Source: Oikopleura dioica
Taxonomy: Eukaryota; Chordata; Appendicularia; Copelata; Oikopleuridae
Reading direction: 5' to 3'
NCBI GenBank assembly: GCA_907165135.1
Contig: OU015568.1
Location: 8,502,501 to 8,566,500 of the forward strand
DNA length: 64,000 nt
A program made the position numbers and the translations under genes. Below, one piece after another: positions 13,421-23,033 of the stretch. Positions within the stretch are counted from its first letter, which is position 1. Each line of letters begins with the position of its first letter. Below the pieces are notes generated by a model that saw only the letters and a list, made by a program, of their open reading frames with translations, was not told where the DNA came from and ran no database searches.

Positions 13421-16400
13421 TCAAAGATGTTTGTACAGCGAGCCAGAGAAGTCACTTTCTCTGAGGATGAGGGCTTTCATCCAATAGCCGAGAATCGCCA
13501 CCTAAATCAATTATATGCGGTCTGTTCTTTCAAAAGTTTTGAGAAATAATAATGGAAGCTACTGGGTTCTCAACGGAGTCCGAGAGTATCCTTGGCCAGT
13601 AACTCTTGAGAAGCTACTGTCCAAGGGTACGACTATGGTCAACGATGAGGCCATGTTCTTTGTGCCTCGTTGCTACGAATTCCTGCTACGACAACTCTAG
13701 AATAAACTCAGTGAAGACACAGTAGATGGAGTTTTCTCTATGTATTTGGCGCTCGATCATAAAAATGCAAAGCGGCTTTCGCCGAGGTTGGCAGGACACT
13801 GAACTGGAAATTTGCGCCGGGCGCAGAGTCGAGCGAAAATCGTCCGCCTCCGCGCAGCCCGAGGCACACTGAGTTACATAACGGACTAGCCGCTCTGAAC
13901 CCATTATGCCTTCCGGCGCGTTCGTTCTGTAAGAGCAGTGATATGAGAGCAGGGCAGTAAAATACAGAGCAAAGCATGTCCGAGTCCGATTATTCATCGC
14001 AATCGCAGTTGAAGAATTCAGCGGCGGCAGGGTTGTAGCTCTTGACGAAGTTGCAGACGCTCATGCGCTTGCCGAGGACCACATTGGTCGCAACAAAGCC
14101 GAGATCAGAACTTGGCGCAAAGAGCACTTTGGCGCGCTCTTTGATCTCCTTCCAGCCGTCGGATTCGGCGAATTCCGGCTTGTCAAGGTCGGTGACGTGC
14201 TTCTGGAACAGGGACAACAACTCAACACTGTGTTTTTAGCAGCAGTGTTGGTGCTGGCTGCCGTGACGAGCATACCATGTTTCCGAGGGCCCTGAATCTG
14301 GTCATTGACCGGATTTTCGGGTTCTGGAGCGGGCTGAGGTTGATTTTGCGGGTCACCACCCAAGTTTCGGAGGAGATCGACCCAGTTTGCAGCGGTGAGT
14401 CGACCGAGAGCCTGAGCCACATCCTGGTCGAGGTTAAGGCCGGCGAGTGGGGCACGGGGCTGATTCTGGGGCACCAATGGAGCTACTGGGGCTCGAATTG
14501 GAGCTCGATTCGCACCACCATTGATAGAAATCGCCATGTTACCGCGGTTTGGCGCGTCGACGATGCGGTAGCCAGAGCCAACCGCACCGCGCGGCTGGGT
14601 GATCGGGACGATGATTTTTCCAGGGCCAGGACTAGGCGCGTTACGTGGAAGGCTCGCAACCTTGCGCCCGGTTTTTGCGGGACAACAACGATGGATTTGA
14701 GCTTCTTCTTGGGCTGAATAGCTCGAGTCTCAGATCGGGGCGAACCTGGGTTGTAAAATGCGGGGACACCAGAGTCGGCTTCCGAAGAGGACCGACCTGA
14801 GTCTCGCGATGATGGGGACGACTTGGAGGTGCCGTACATGAATCGGGGTCCACGGCGGAGGTTAGCATCACGCTTGGCATAGAGTTCAGCGCGTTTCTCG
14901 TCGAGGATGCGCTCCGCGGCTTCAATCTCTTCGGGACTTGGGGGAACGTAACCAGGGGCAGCGCGGAAGTCGCTTGATGCCGGTAAAGCCGGGACCGGTG
15001 CTTCGAACGAGAGCGAGGGACCACTTTGCTCGTCTTGGGTGGTCAGCTCGTCGTCGGCGTTAATGTCGATTGCGTCGGCACTGTGCTCCTCGCGGAGCAG
15101 TTCGTCCAGGGTGTTGCTGTCAGCGATGGGCTTGTCAGACATGTTCTAGAAAGGCGAATTATGGCTATGGGAATGAAAAAGGACTACTAAATCGTTATCA
15201 CCGTCGGAACAGTGATAACGATAGGACATGGTTAGTAAAATGAATGCAGAGGAAGAGAAGAACGCTAGGACACTGGCTACAAACACTGAAATACAGTGAA
15301 ATGCCTCCAGGCAGTGAACTAATCGATCGAATCGACCAGGGGACATTCATTAACTCTGATTTCGGTCCGAGCGGCGGACTTCTTTCTTTTGAAGCTCCTG
15401 GGCAAGTTTTTGGTCCGCAAGTTCCTGGGCCACTTTTTGGTCCTGGGTTTCTTGGGCCTGTTTTTCCGAGCGGTCTTTTGCCTGGGCTTGCTTCAAAAGC
15501 TGATTTCGCGTGACGGGCCGCGTAGCATAGGGGGCTGGAAGCCTGGGATTTTTGTAGGAGCGCACAACGCGCGCAGGACCAGGTGCTGGTTCTGACGGTG
15601 CGCTAGAATTTCCGATATCTGCAGGAACTGTCAGGGGTGACTGTGAGGGTTCCGGAGGACGGTTTTCAGCCGGCGAAACGGTATTCTGAGTAGAATCAGC
15701 GGGCTGTACTGTCGTGTTCGCAGGATCCTCACAGTCAAAGTAAATCGTTTCCTCTTGATCGGGAGGTGGCGGAGTAACATTTTCAGGGCGCACTGCCTCC
15801 GGATCAATTCTTAGGTTATCAGGAGGAGGGTCCACGAGCGGGATTGGACTTTTTGGAGGGTTGGGTGTGGTATTTGGCAGCGGAATATTGAGGGCAGGGA
15901 AATATGGAATTGGACCAAGATGTGGGAACCTCTTGATCTTTTTGATACAAGAGGACCGATGGAACCAATCCGAATTACCTTCCTCGTCAGAGGCCTGGAC
16001 AACGAATCCGTTTGAAGCTTGCACGTAATACGGGCCAAGCCAGCGACATTTGGACGACTTCGCGACTGTCGAGTTTTCGCGTTTGATCAGAATTTCGTCG
16101 CCAGGTTCTAACGGTTCAGGGGTGATTCTTGGACGGTTCCGGAGCACAGATTCGTCAGCGTGCTGCTGACAAATAGACATTTTATCGTAGAGTAGCTTCG
16201 TAACTCTTCTTCGCTGCTTGAGAAAATCAGGGATGTTAACGCCCGACGGCATCTCAGTCATTCTATCGAAATCAGAGAGCTGCGGGGGAGTACCAAAAAC
16301 GGCTTCGTGAGGCGACACGCGAGTGCTCTTGTTGGGCATTGCATTCATGATAAAGACGACTCTTTTGAGCACAACCGGCCAGTCAACCGAGAGTGAATGC

Positions 16401-19400
16401 GCCATGATAAAGACAGCATTTTTCAGCTCTCGGTGACGAGACTCGAGGAGTGAGCAAGATTGAGGTCTATATGCGCAGTGAAATCGCCATTTCAACTTAT
16501 TCGCGAGTGCAAATTCGGCATTGAGCTGACTCGTAAAGTGCGTGCCGCGGTCGGTCGACAGGATTTCTGGCTGGGGATAAACGTCGAGTAGATTTTCAGT
16601 AATTGCCTTTACTGCGTCCACTGCGCGACAGCGACGGGTAGGAACAACAATAAGGTATTTCGTGAAAGTGCAGAGGATCGTGACGGCGTACCGGAGGCCT
16701 GATCGGCTGACCGGAAGCTCAATAAAATCCACGTGGCAACGCTGAAAGGGCCGTTCGCCTTTGACAGTAGGGCGGAAACCGGGGTCTTGATGACGTCCAC
16801 GTTGACCGCTAACATGATGGCAAGGGCAGGATTTGACGTAGTTAGTCACATCAGTTGCGAGACTGGGCCAAGTCATATGCGACATTTTCTCGAGCATTCT
16901 CTTGCCTCCAGCGTGATTACAGTTATCATGATATGATCTTAACACGTCTGGACGGAGAGAGGCGGGAATGTACATGCGTTTTTGATGGAGCAAGGCACCA
17001 GTATCTTCGCATAAGCTAAGATGACGAAATTCGCGGGCAAGATAGGCCGATTCTTCGCATTTCGAGTCAGATTGAAATGCTTTGGAGTGTCTCAACGCAT
17101 CTATCGCGTCTTTGATCGGCTCGCAGGCATACTGTTCTGATGTGATACTCGTCTTTTGACACAGGGAACTCTCGATTGGGACTTTGTCGCACACATGGGC
17201 AACAAGGTCACTTCCATTAGACATCGATAATTCGTTGGCATCGAAATGTACTTTCGGCTGTTTGGAGAGATCGATCCAGGATGGAACATAAATCCGAAAC
17301 CCGTGGAAATCGTGAAATTGACCGGCTGGAATCGATTCACCGTTGAAAGTCGGGCGAAGAGTACTTTCGTTTGACGGGCGACTGTAATAGTCAGCCAAGG
17401 AATTCTTCTCTCCTTCGAGGTATTGAACGCAAAAGTCGAACTGTGAGAGGAAGGCCCACCATCGGGCGAGCTTGTCGTTCTTACTTGTCTTCGCGTCAAT
17501 AAAACTGAGGGCTTTATGGTCGCTTTTGATGATAAAACGGCGACCAGTGAGGTAAACACGGCAATCGGTAACAGCTAGAACAACTCCGAGGGCTTCTCGC
17601 TCAGTGGCAGAGTACCGTCGTTGAGTGTCTGTGAGTGTTTTTGAACCGATTCGGACGATTCTAGATTTTCCATCTACGACTTGGAGCAGGGCCCAGCCGG
17701 CAGCAGCTGAGCTAGCATCTGTTACCAAGCAGAAGGGAAGGTTGAAGTCCGGGAACCATAGAGTCGCTGGCGATGCAAGTTTCTGTTTTAACTTGTTGAA
17801 CGCCTTCGACGCTTCCGATGACCACGTAAATTTTGACTTGGGGCGATTCGTTTTCAGCAGTCCAGTAATTGGCTTCATTATGTCGCTGAATGACTCAGAA
17901 GCGACATTGTCCATCGGCTTGACAGAACAGTAGTTACGAATCCAATTACAGAGGCCAATCAGGCTTTGAAGCCCTTTGTAATCAGTCGGAGGGGTCATCT
18001 TGAGGATAGCGGCGGCGTTGTCGGGATCGACAGTCGTTCCATGAGTGTTGACAATGCGGCCCAACCATTTTACCTCATCATAAAGCAGAAACGTTTTCTT
18101 GCCTCCAGCGACAAAACCGTATTCGTGTATTTTGTCGAGGAGCTCGATCAGTGTTTCGCAGTAGGTATCGAAGTCAGAAGCGAATATGAGGATATCGTCC
18201 ACATATACTTTGATGTTCTCACGGTATTTCATGCCACGAAGAGCAAATGCAATAGCGCGAGAAAAAATGTGACCGGAAGTGCGGAGCCCGAAAGGCAACC
18301 GCGTAAATTTGAGAGTTTCATTATTCCAAGTCACGGTTAGCTTGACCTGATCTTCCTCTCGAACAGCGATATTCCAAAAGCCTTTCGATATATCGATCGT
18401 GCCAAAGAATATCATGCCCGGAGGGATCTCGGCTTCAGCGTCGATGGACGGAATCATGAACGTGTCGTTGTTAACTAAAAGTTTGTTAACAGTGAGGTTG
18501 AGATTGAGGATTAGTCTTGTTGAACCATCGCTCTTAAGAACACCACCCACTGGCGTGTTCCAGCCGCACGTGTTATCGCTTGGAACTAGAACAGTCAGGG
18601 CTTTGAGCTTCTCAAACTCAGCTGTTATCGCAGGTACATGGCGTTGCGCTACTCGGAATTGAGGGACGTGCTTCGTTTGTCCAGGCACGGTGTCAATATC
18701 AGCCACATAGCTTTTGAATTTGCCAACAGGGCGAGAAGGAGTTGAATAAGCTGGGCGTCTGTCAAGGACAATCTGCGCGACTCGCTTGGCTCTGCTGGGA
18801 TTGTCGCCGATGTGGATGTTGGCACCGATTTCCTTCTTGACGATCTCGACGAGATCGACAGCAGTGACGGACTCGTAAGCAGCGTAGGTTTTGCCAGAAT
18901 CGAAGCACTGGAAGAAACTCTCGTACTTGGGGTTATTCACATACGGAATCTTAGCTAAAGTGTTTCCGTGATAAGCACGTAACAGTAATTTTCGATCCCC
19001 AAGTACTTGAATGATCTCTCCGCAGCGGTCGAAAAGAGGATGTCTACCAATGATAGCCGGGATTTGCATCGCATTTGACGGAAGTACAAACCACCTGGTA
19101 GTTGGGAACATTGCGTGTGGGCCAATGCGAATGCTGGTGTTGATAACGCCAATACAGCGGTTTTCAGCGCCGATCCCCTTACTTTCTGTGAAGTCGGCTC
19201 AATTTTGAGGTTGAGATCGCGTGCTGCACGCTCAGAAATTAGGCTTCCGAAGCTGCCAGTATCGTACAAGCACGGGACCCAAAGGCCAGAAAATTTATGG
19301 CGTTGAATGAACTCCACAGGAAGGTAGACGGCTTCGCTGTTGGCCGAACAATGTTTAAAAGGAGCCACCGCAGACGGGAAGCTTAGCAGCTTTGGCAAGA

Positions 19401-22400
19401 GAAAGTCCGACGAAATCAGATGTTCCGCCGGAGCCAATTAGTTTTTTGAAGAATACTCGGGGTGAGGGTCAGCGTAGTAAGATGCGTTGTTGTAATTGTA
19501 CATCTGATTGTGTGGCACGAAAGGGGCTGCGTTAGGATTATACGGACTTTCAAAGTGCTCGTATCCCTGTGGCGGCGCGCAATCGGCCGACTCGGCGGCG
19601 TTGACGCCGTAGACTTGCTGACCATAGGCAGGGTTTGATTGGTATCGACGCATTTGAGGAGGGTAATTAGGGCCATCGTGGCGCCTGTACATAGACTGAT
19701 TGTTTGGGTTACCCTTGGCGCCGTTGTTCCCATTGCCCGCGTTACCACCGTTGTTGGAACGATTGTTCCCGTTGTTTTGGCGGTTATCGCCGTTGTGACC
19801 ATTGCCGTTGCCAGCGTGGCCACCATTGTTATTGCCATTACGGCGGCGACGTCGGTTATTATTGGATTGATTCTGATTATTGTTCGACTGAGCGTTGTTG
19901 TGACGATCGTCGTCGTCGCGCTTGTCGTTCTTCGCGCTGGAATTGTTTCCCTTCTTGTTAGACTGGTTTCCAGGGCGTCTCGACTCGGCGGCATTGCACG
20001 AGGAGAAAGTAGTCTGGACGCTGAGTGCCTGAGCTCTCGCAGCAAGCTGGTCCGGGGATGAGAACGTACTCAACTCGATCACGATGGAGCTGTACAACTC
20101 GGCCGACTCCTGGCGGATCGAGTGCAAGGTCTTCATCGTGACGAGGAGGTTAAAAGCATCATGAAATGTCGGAGTGTAGGAAGTAAGCGTAGGGTCAGCT
20201 TTGATCTTGTTCGCTTTGATCAGTTCCTCGTACCCTTGGATGATCGGCTCTAGCTGGGCAACGCACTCGGCATGGAAGGTCGAGAACGACTTATTAAATG
20301 GCTTCGGTCGGTTTTGCCATGTTTCCAAGCGTTGGAAAACGTTGCTAGCATTGCCATAATTGGTTTGGATGCACTTGACAAGGTCGCTTTCACTCTTAAT
20401 TGAAGCAAGTTCTAGCGTCTTCAAAACATTAGCCGATAACTTAGGCTTAATGGAAGCGTAGATGCGTTCAAAGTCGAGAGTTCGGCAAGACTGGATAATC
20501 GCTTTTACTTTGTTGATGAACGTGCTAGCATCTTCGGCACTGGCACCGGTGAACTTGGGCAGTGATTGCAAGTGTTGGCACAATAGTTGGCCTTCCAAAT
20601 GAATCATGTCCGAAGAACCCGAGCTGGCGGAAGTAGCTGGACCGGCGCTCATAACAAGTTGGACGAGTTCAGCTTTGGCATCGGCGATCTCCTTTTCGAG
20701 GTCAGCTTTGGCCTGAACCTGGGCATCCGTGGTGGCAGGGCGATCAGTGTAGGTAGCGAGTTTAGTCTGAGCCACAAGAATCTTGGCTTTTAGTTCCTCC
20801 ATTGTCGTAGTCATTGCTGAAAGATGGAGATTCTAGGAGTGCTACACTATCAAGGTTTGATTGAGACTTGGGATAAGAAACCTTTCGGAATCTTACAACG
20901 AAAATCTTTCGTTGAAAATGCGCGAAAATAAAATTTGAAAAAATCTGATATGGGGCTAGCCTAAGTCTAGTGCGCAACGGCTTGTCCGGATTCCGTTACA
21001 CTGACTTGATCTACAACCGCGATCAACTGTTGTCGTTCTCATCAACAGGTTCGCAGGAGATTGTGCGCAAAGTCCGTTACTGCGGACATGTTATTATGTT
21101 TTCGACCTTGGAAGCATCCGTTGCCTCGAAAACCGGCCAGCAGTTTTCGGGGAAGACGGTGTTCTCATTGGCCGCCCAGGACCATCCCCCTAGACCGCGT
21201 GATAATAAGGGCTGGGAGCTAGAACTAGGAAAAATGTGACGAGGGGCGAAATCACGCCGCTCGGCTCATACCTTGACCGACAGAGTTAACGTAAAAATAA
21301 CATAAAAAAAAAATAACATAAAAGTAAAAATAAAGATAGAAAATACAATACCGAGTGATCGTAGAGGGAAATTCGAGCACTCAGCTCTTCTGCACACCAG
21401 TTACTGGGTTCTCAACGGAGTCCGAGAGTATCCTTGGCCAGTAACTCTTGAGAAGCTACTGTCCAAGGGTACGACTATGGTCAACGATGAGGCCATGTTC
21501 TTTTTGTGCCTCGTTGCTACGAATTCCTGCTACGACAACTCTAGAATAAACTCAGTGAAGACACAGTAGATGGAGTTTTCTCTATGTATTTGGCGCTCGA
21601 TCATAAAAATGCAAAGCGGCTTTCGCCGAGGTTGGCAGGACACTGAACTGGAAATTTGCGCCGGGCGCAGAGTCGAGCGAAAATCGTCCGCCTCCGCGCA
21701 GCCCGAGGCACACTGAGTTACATAACGGACTAGCCGCTCTGAACCCATTAAAGCTATCGATTTCGAGCAGTTTACCTTGAAGCTAGTCGGTTTATTTTCA
21801 AAGGGAATGGCGATTTCTTTCCCAGTTGCGACGGAGGAAATAACGAGGCCACCAGCTTCGGACTGAAATGGACGGAAATAAAAAGAGGTGAATTTGCTTG
21901 GTACGTACGATTTCATTCGTAAGCTGTTTTGGATCTGCGTTTTCAATATCACTCAATGAAGAAGTTCTAACAAGCGCATTGGAAGTAAGAACATCGCCCA
22001 TCGATTTGACAGTTCGGAGCTCGTCGGTTTGAATCGCAATCGTTGAGCTTTGAGGACGGTCCAGATTGCTCATCGAGCGCGTATTTTCCTTCAGAGGGGG
22101 AATTCGAGAGTTGCTCTTTGTTCGCTCCAAATTTTGTATTTGAACCTAAACAAGGTGTTTATAAAAGAAAGAAAATTTCGAGGAGGTAATAAATGAGGAT
22201 AAGTGACGATGATAAAGGTTATTCCGATAACTGAAAAAAATAAACCTTCAAACGATCGTATGTCTCAAAATCACACAAAGTTGCATCGAAATTTTGAAAT
22301 AAATCTGTGATTCTGTCAATTTTTTGACTGACAGACTCATTTCTTTCCTAAAATAGCGGAAAAAATGATAGCCAGAGCAGAAACTAACCTTCAAAAGTCG

Positions 22401-22570
22401 ATTTTCATTGTGAACTTTTTCTTTCTCAATCTCAGCTTCGACGCGTTCGCATTCTTCTTCCATGCACGATTCGCGGGCGGCTTCAACTTCATCCTGTATT
22501 CCGGGGTACGAGATTGTTGTTTGTGATATTTTTAAATTAATCAAATCAGCACTGATTTCGAGGTCATTTA
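13421..22570 (-). CDS. Coiled-coil protein of unknown function, interrupted by an LTR element in an intron
   Basis: Minus-strand exons at about 22570-22395, 22350-22250, 22145-21910, 21862-21777 and the terminal exon 13501-13421 keep one frame through GT-AG introns. The protein starts with a helical segment (VNDLEISADLINLKISQ), then a strongly charged coiled coil (CERVEAEIEKEKVHNENRL), a Ser/Thr-rich stretch (SMSNLDRPQSSTIAIQTDE) and ends ESDFSGSLYKHL. I do not recognise the family. The last intron (21775-13502) holds a complete LTR retrotransposon; without it and one target duplication the intron would be 79 bp. The 5' end is uncertain, and this may be the 3' half of the gene at 23034-24704. 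The stop at 23034 and phase mismatch argue for two genes. Confidence 0.5.
13556..13559. repeat. Target-site duplication AAGC, left copy
   Basis: AAGC directly precedes the left LTR and is repeated at 21751-21754 directly after the right LTR. The pair marks a 4-bp target duplication and fixes the element ends. Confidence 0.75.
13560..13906 (-). repeat. 3' LTR (in element orientation)
   Basis: On the plus strand it starts TACTGGGTTC and ends GAACCCATTA, an imperfect inverted terminal pair. It is the same as 21402-21750 apart from a T-run of three (13659-13661) against five. AATAAA occurs inside near 13701 on the plus strand only, so it is not in the transcribed sense. Confidence 0.92.
13990..15142 (-). 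CDS. Third ORF of the LTR element, no envelope hallmarks, two frame breaks
   Basis: This frame lies between pol and the 3' LTR, where some gypsy elements carry env. It begins MSDKPIADSNTLDELLREEH and runs through acidic, Ser-rich and Pro/Asn-rich segments (PQNQPRAPLAGLNLDQDV) to a C-terminus ending FFNCDCDE. I see no signal peptide, membrane segment, furin site or Cys-rich ectodomain, so an envelope role is not supported. The reading frame changes twice, at the A-run complementary to 14672-14676 and at the one complementary to 14233-14237. Each change is what loss of one base from the run would give. It may be a Gag-like or nucleic-acid-binding accessory protein; that is a guess. Confidence 0.55.
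15350..19437 (-). CDS. pol: Pol polyprotein: aspartic protease, reverse transcriptase, RNase H, integrase
   Basis: The aspartic protease has its active site in YDTGSFGSLIS (DTG codons at 19263-19255), in the same frame as gag just after gag's stop. The frame then shifts at a four-G run (+ strand C-run 19175-19178), and one long frame of about 1,250 residues follows. RT has TIDISKGFWNIAV and the catalytic YVDD (18195-18206). RNase H has LVTDASSAAAGWAL and YSATEREALGVV. The integrase has the HHCC finger (HDNCNHAGGKRML, CPCHH) and the D,D-35-E core (HVDFIE, STDRGTHF, LLESRHRELKN), then a GPY-like WLGPYYVQASNG segment and a long Pro-rich, Gln/Lys-rich tail. Domain order is Ty3/gypsy. All catalytic residues that I looked for are present, so apart from the frame change the enzyme set looks intact. 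Confidence 0.92.
19438..20814 (-). CDS. gag: Gag of the LTR element
   Basis: 458 residues starting MTTTMEELKAKILVAQ, with an N-terminal coiled coil, a capsid-like helical middle (LPKFTGASAEDASTFINKV) of the type seen in gypsy Gag proteins, and a C-terminus rich in Asn, Gly and Arg (NNRRRRRNGNNNGG). No CCHC zinc knuckle is present, so RNA binding would rest on the basic N/G/R tract. The ORF ends with TAA immediately after an A-AAA-AAC heptamer. The same frame continues into the protease, so expression of Pol needs stop readthrough or frameshifting. The ATG at 20814 is the first in frame after about 590 bases of leader. Confidence 0.88.
   Translation of the reverse strand: MTTTMEELKAKILVAQTKLATYTDRPATTDAQVQAKADLEKEIADAKAELVQLVMSAGPATSASSGSSDMIHLEGQLLCQHLQSLPKFTGASAEDASTFINKVKAIIQSCRTLDFERIYASIKPKLSANVLKTLELASIKSESDLVKCIQTNYGNASNVFQRLETWQNRPKPFNKSFSTFHAECVAQLEPIIQGYEELIKANKIKADPTLTSYTPTFHDAFNLLVTMKTLHSIRQESAELYSSIVIELSTFSSPDQLAARAQALSVQTTFSSCNAAESRRPGNQSNKKGNNSSAKNDKRDDDDRHNNAQSNNNQNQSNNNRRRRRNGNNNGGHAGNGNGHNGDNRQNNGNNRSNNGGNAGNGNNGAKGNPNNQSMYRRHDGPNYPPQMRRYQSNPAYGQQVYGVNAAESADCAPPQGYEHFESPYNPNAAPFVPHNQMYNYNNASYYADPHPEYSSKN
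21382..21399 (-). other. Candidate tRNA primer-binding site
   Basis: In element orientation the 5' LTR ends GAACCCAGTA, followed by AC and then TGGTGTGCAGAAGAGCTG. A TGG start pairs with a tRNA 3' CCA. I cannot name the tRNA from the sequence. Confidence 0.5.
21402..21750 (-). repeat. 5' LTR (in element orientation)
   Basis: 349 bp, matching 13560-13906 over its full length except for two extra T in the run at 21501-21505. It abuts the right target duplication AAGC at 21751-21754. Confidence 0.92.
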
Positions 22571-23033
22571 CTGCAACAGCGAGTAAGTGAGCAAATCACT
22601 CACAGCGACTCAAAAAGGCCAAAAATGATGGGGTTAGCAATGGGGATGAAGTGAAAGCGCAGAGCCAAATTATTACACGATTTTCGATGGTGGTTTTGCC
22701 CGAGCTTGGCCACGAGCTTGAAGGTTTTTCGGCAATAGTTTAGTAGTAAGTTTGAATCACACACAAACACGATTTCAAGTTGGGGTTATGTCGAACTCTC
22801 AAGCTGAAGTCAGACAGTACCTTCAAGTCTGGTCGCCTCAAGAGTCGAAAGTAAGCCGTGAAGCCGCGAAAGGCTCTACTAAGCTCGCAGCCGAGCTCAG
22901 TCTTGGAATCAGATGAAATCACCCTGGCACAATCGGAAAGAATCACGTGTGTGCCTCAAATCATAAATTATTGATCATGCAAAACTAATCACTGATATGA
23001 TCATATTTTAAAGAAAGAATTTGTCTTAGACTA

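Larger units (their letters stand above)
13560..21750 (-). mobile_element. Complete Ty3/gypsy-type LTR retrotransposon (Tor-like), 8,191 bp
   Basis: Two LTRs of 347 and 349 bp flank a minus-strand gag - protease - RT/RNase H - integrase - third ORF array. The LTRs are identical except for the length of one T-run, so the insertion is recent. The order RT before integrase and the GPY-like module place it in Ty3/gypsy. Larvaceans carry Tor elements of this group; assignment to Tor is inference. The insertion is in the same orientation as the host gene and lies wholly inside an intron. A primer-binding-site candidate beginning TGG follows two bases after the 5' LTR. The polypurine tract next to the 3' LTR is short (GGAAGG). 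Confidence 0.92.

Noticed and set aside
19639-20061. Antisense open frames rich in Val/Ile opposite gag
   Set aside because: They arise from the low-complexity Asn/Gly/Arg codons of gag read in reverse.
20970-21239. Plus-strand 89-codon frame in the retroelement leader
   Set aside because: It is antisense to the element's 5' leader, with no domain or initiation context. I regard it as chance.
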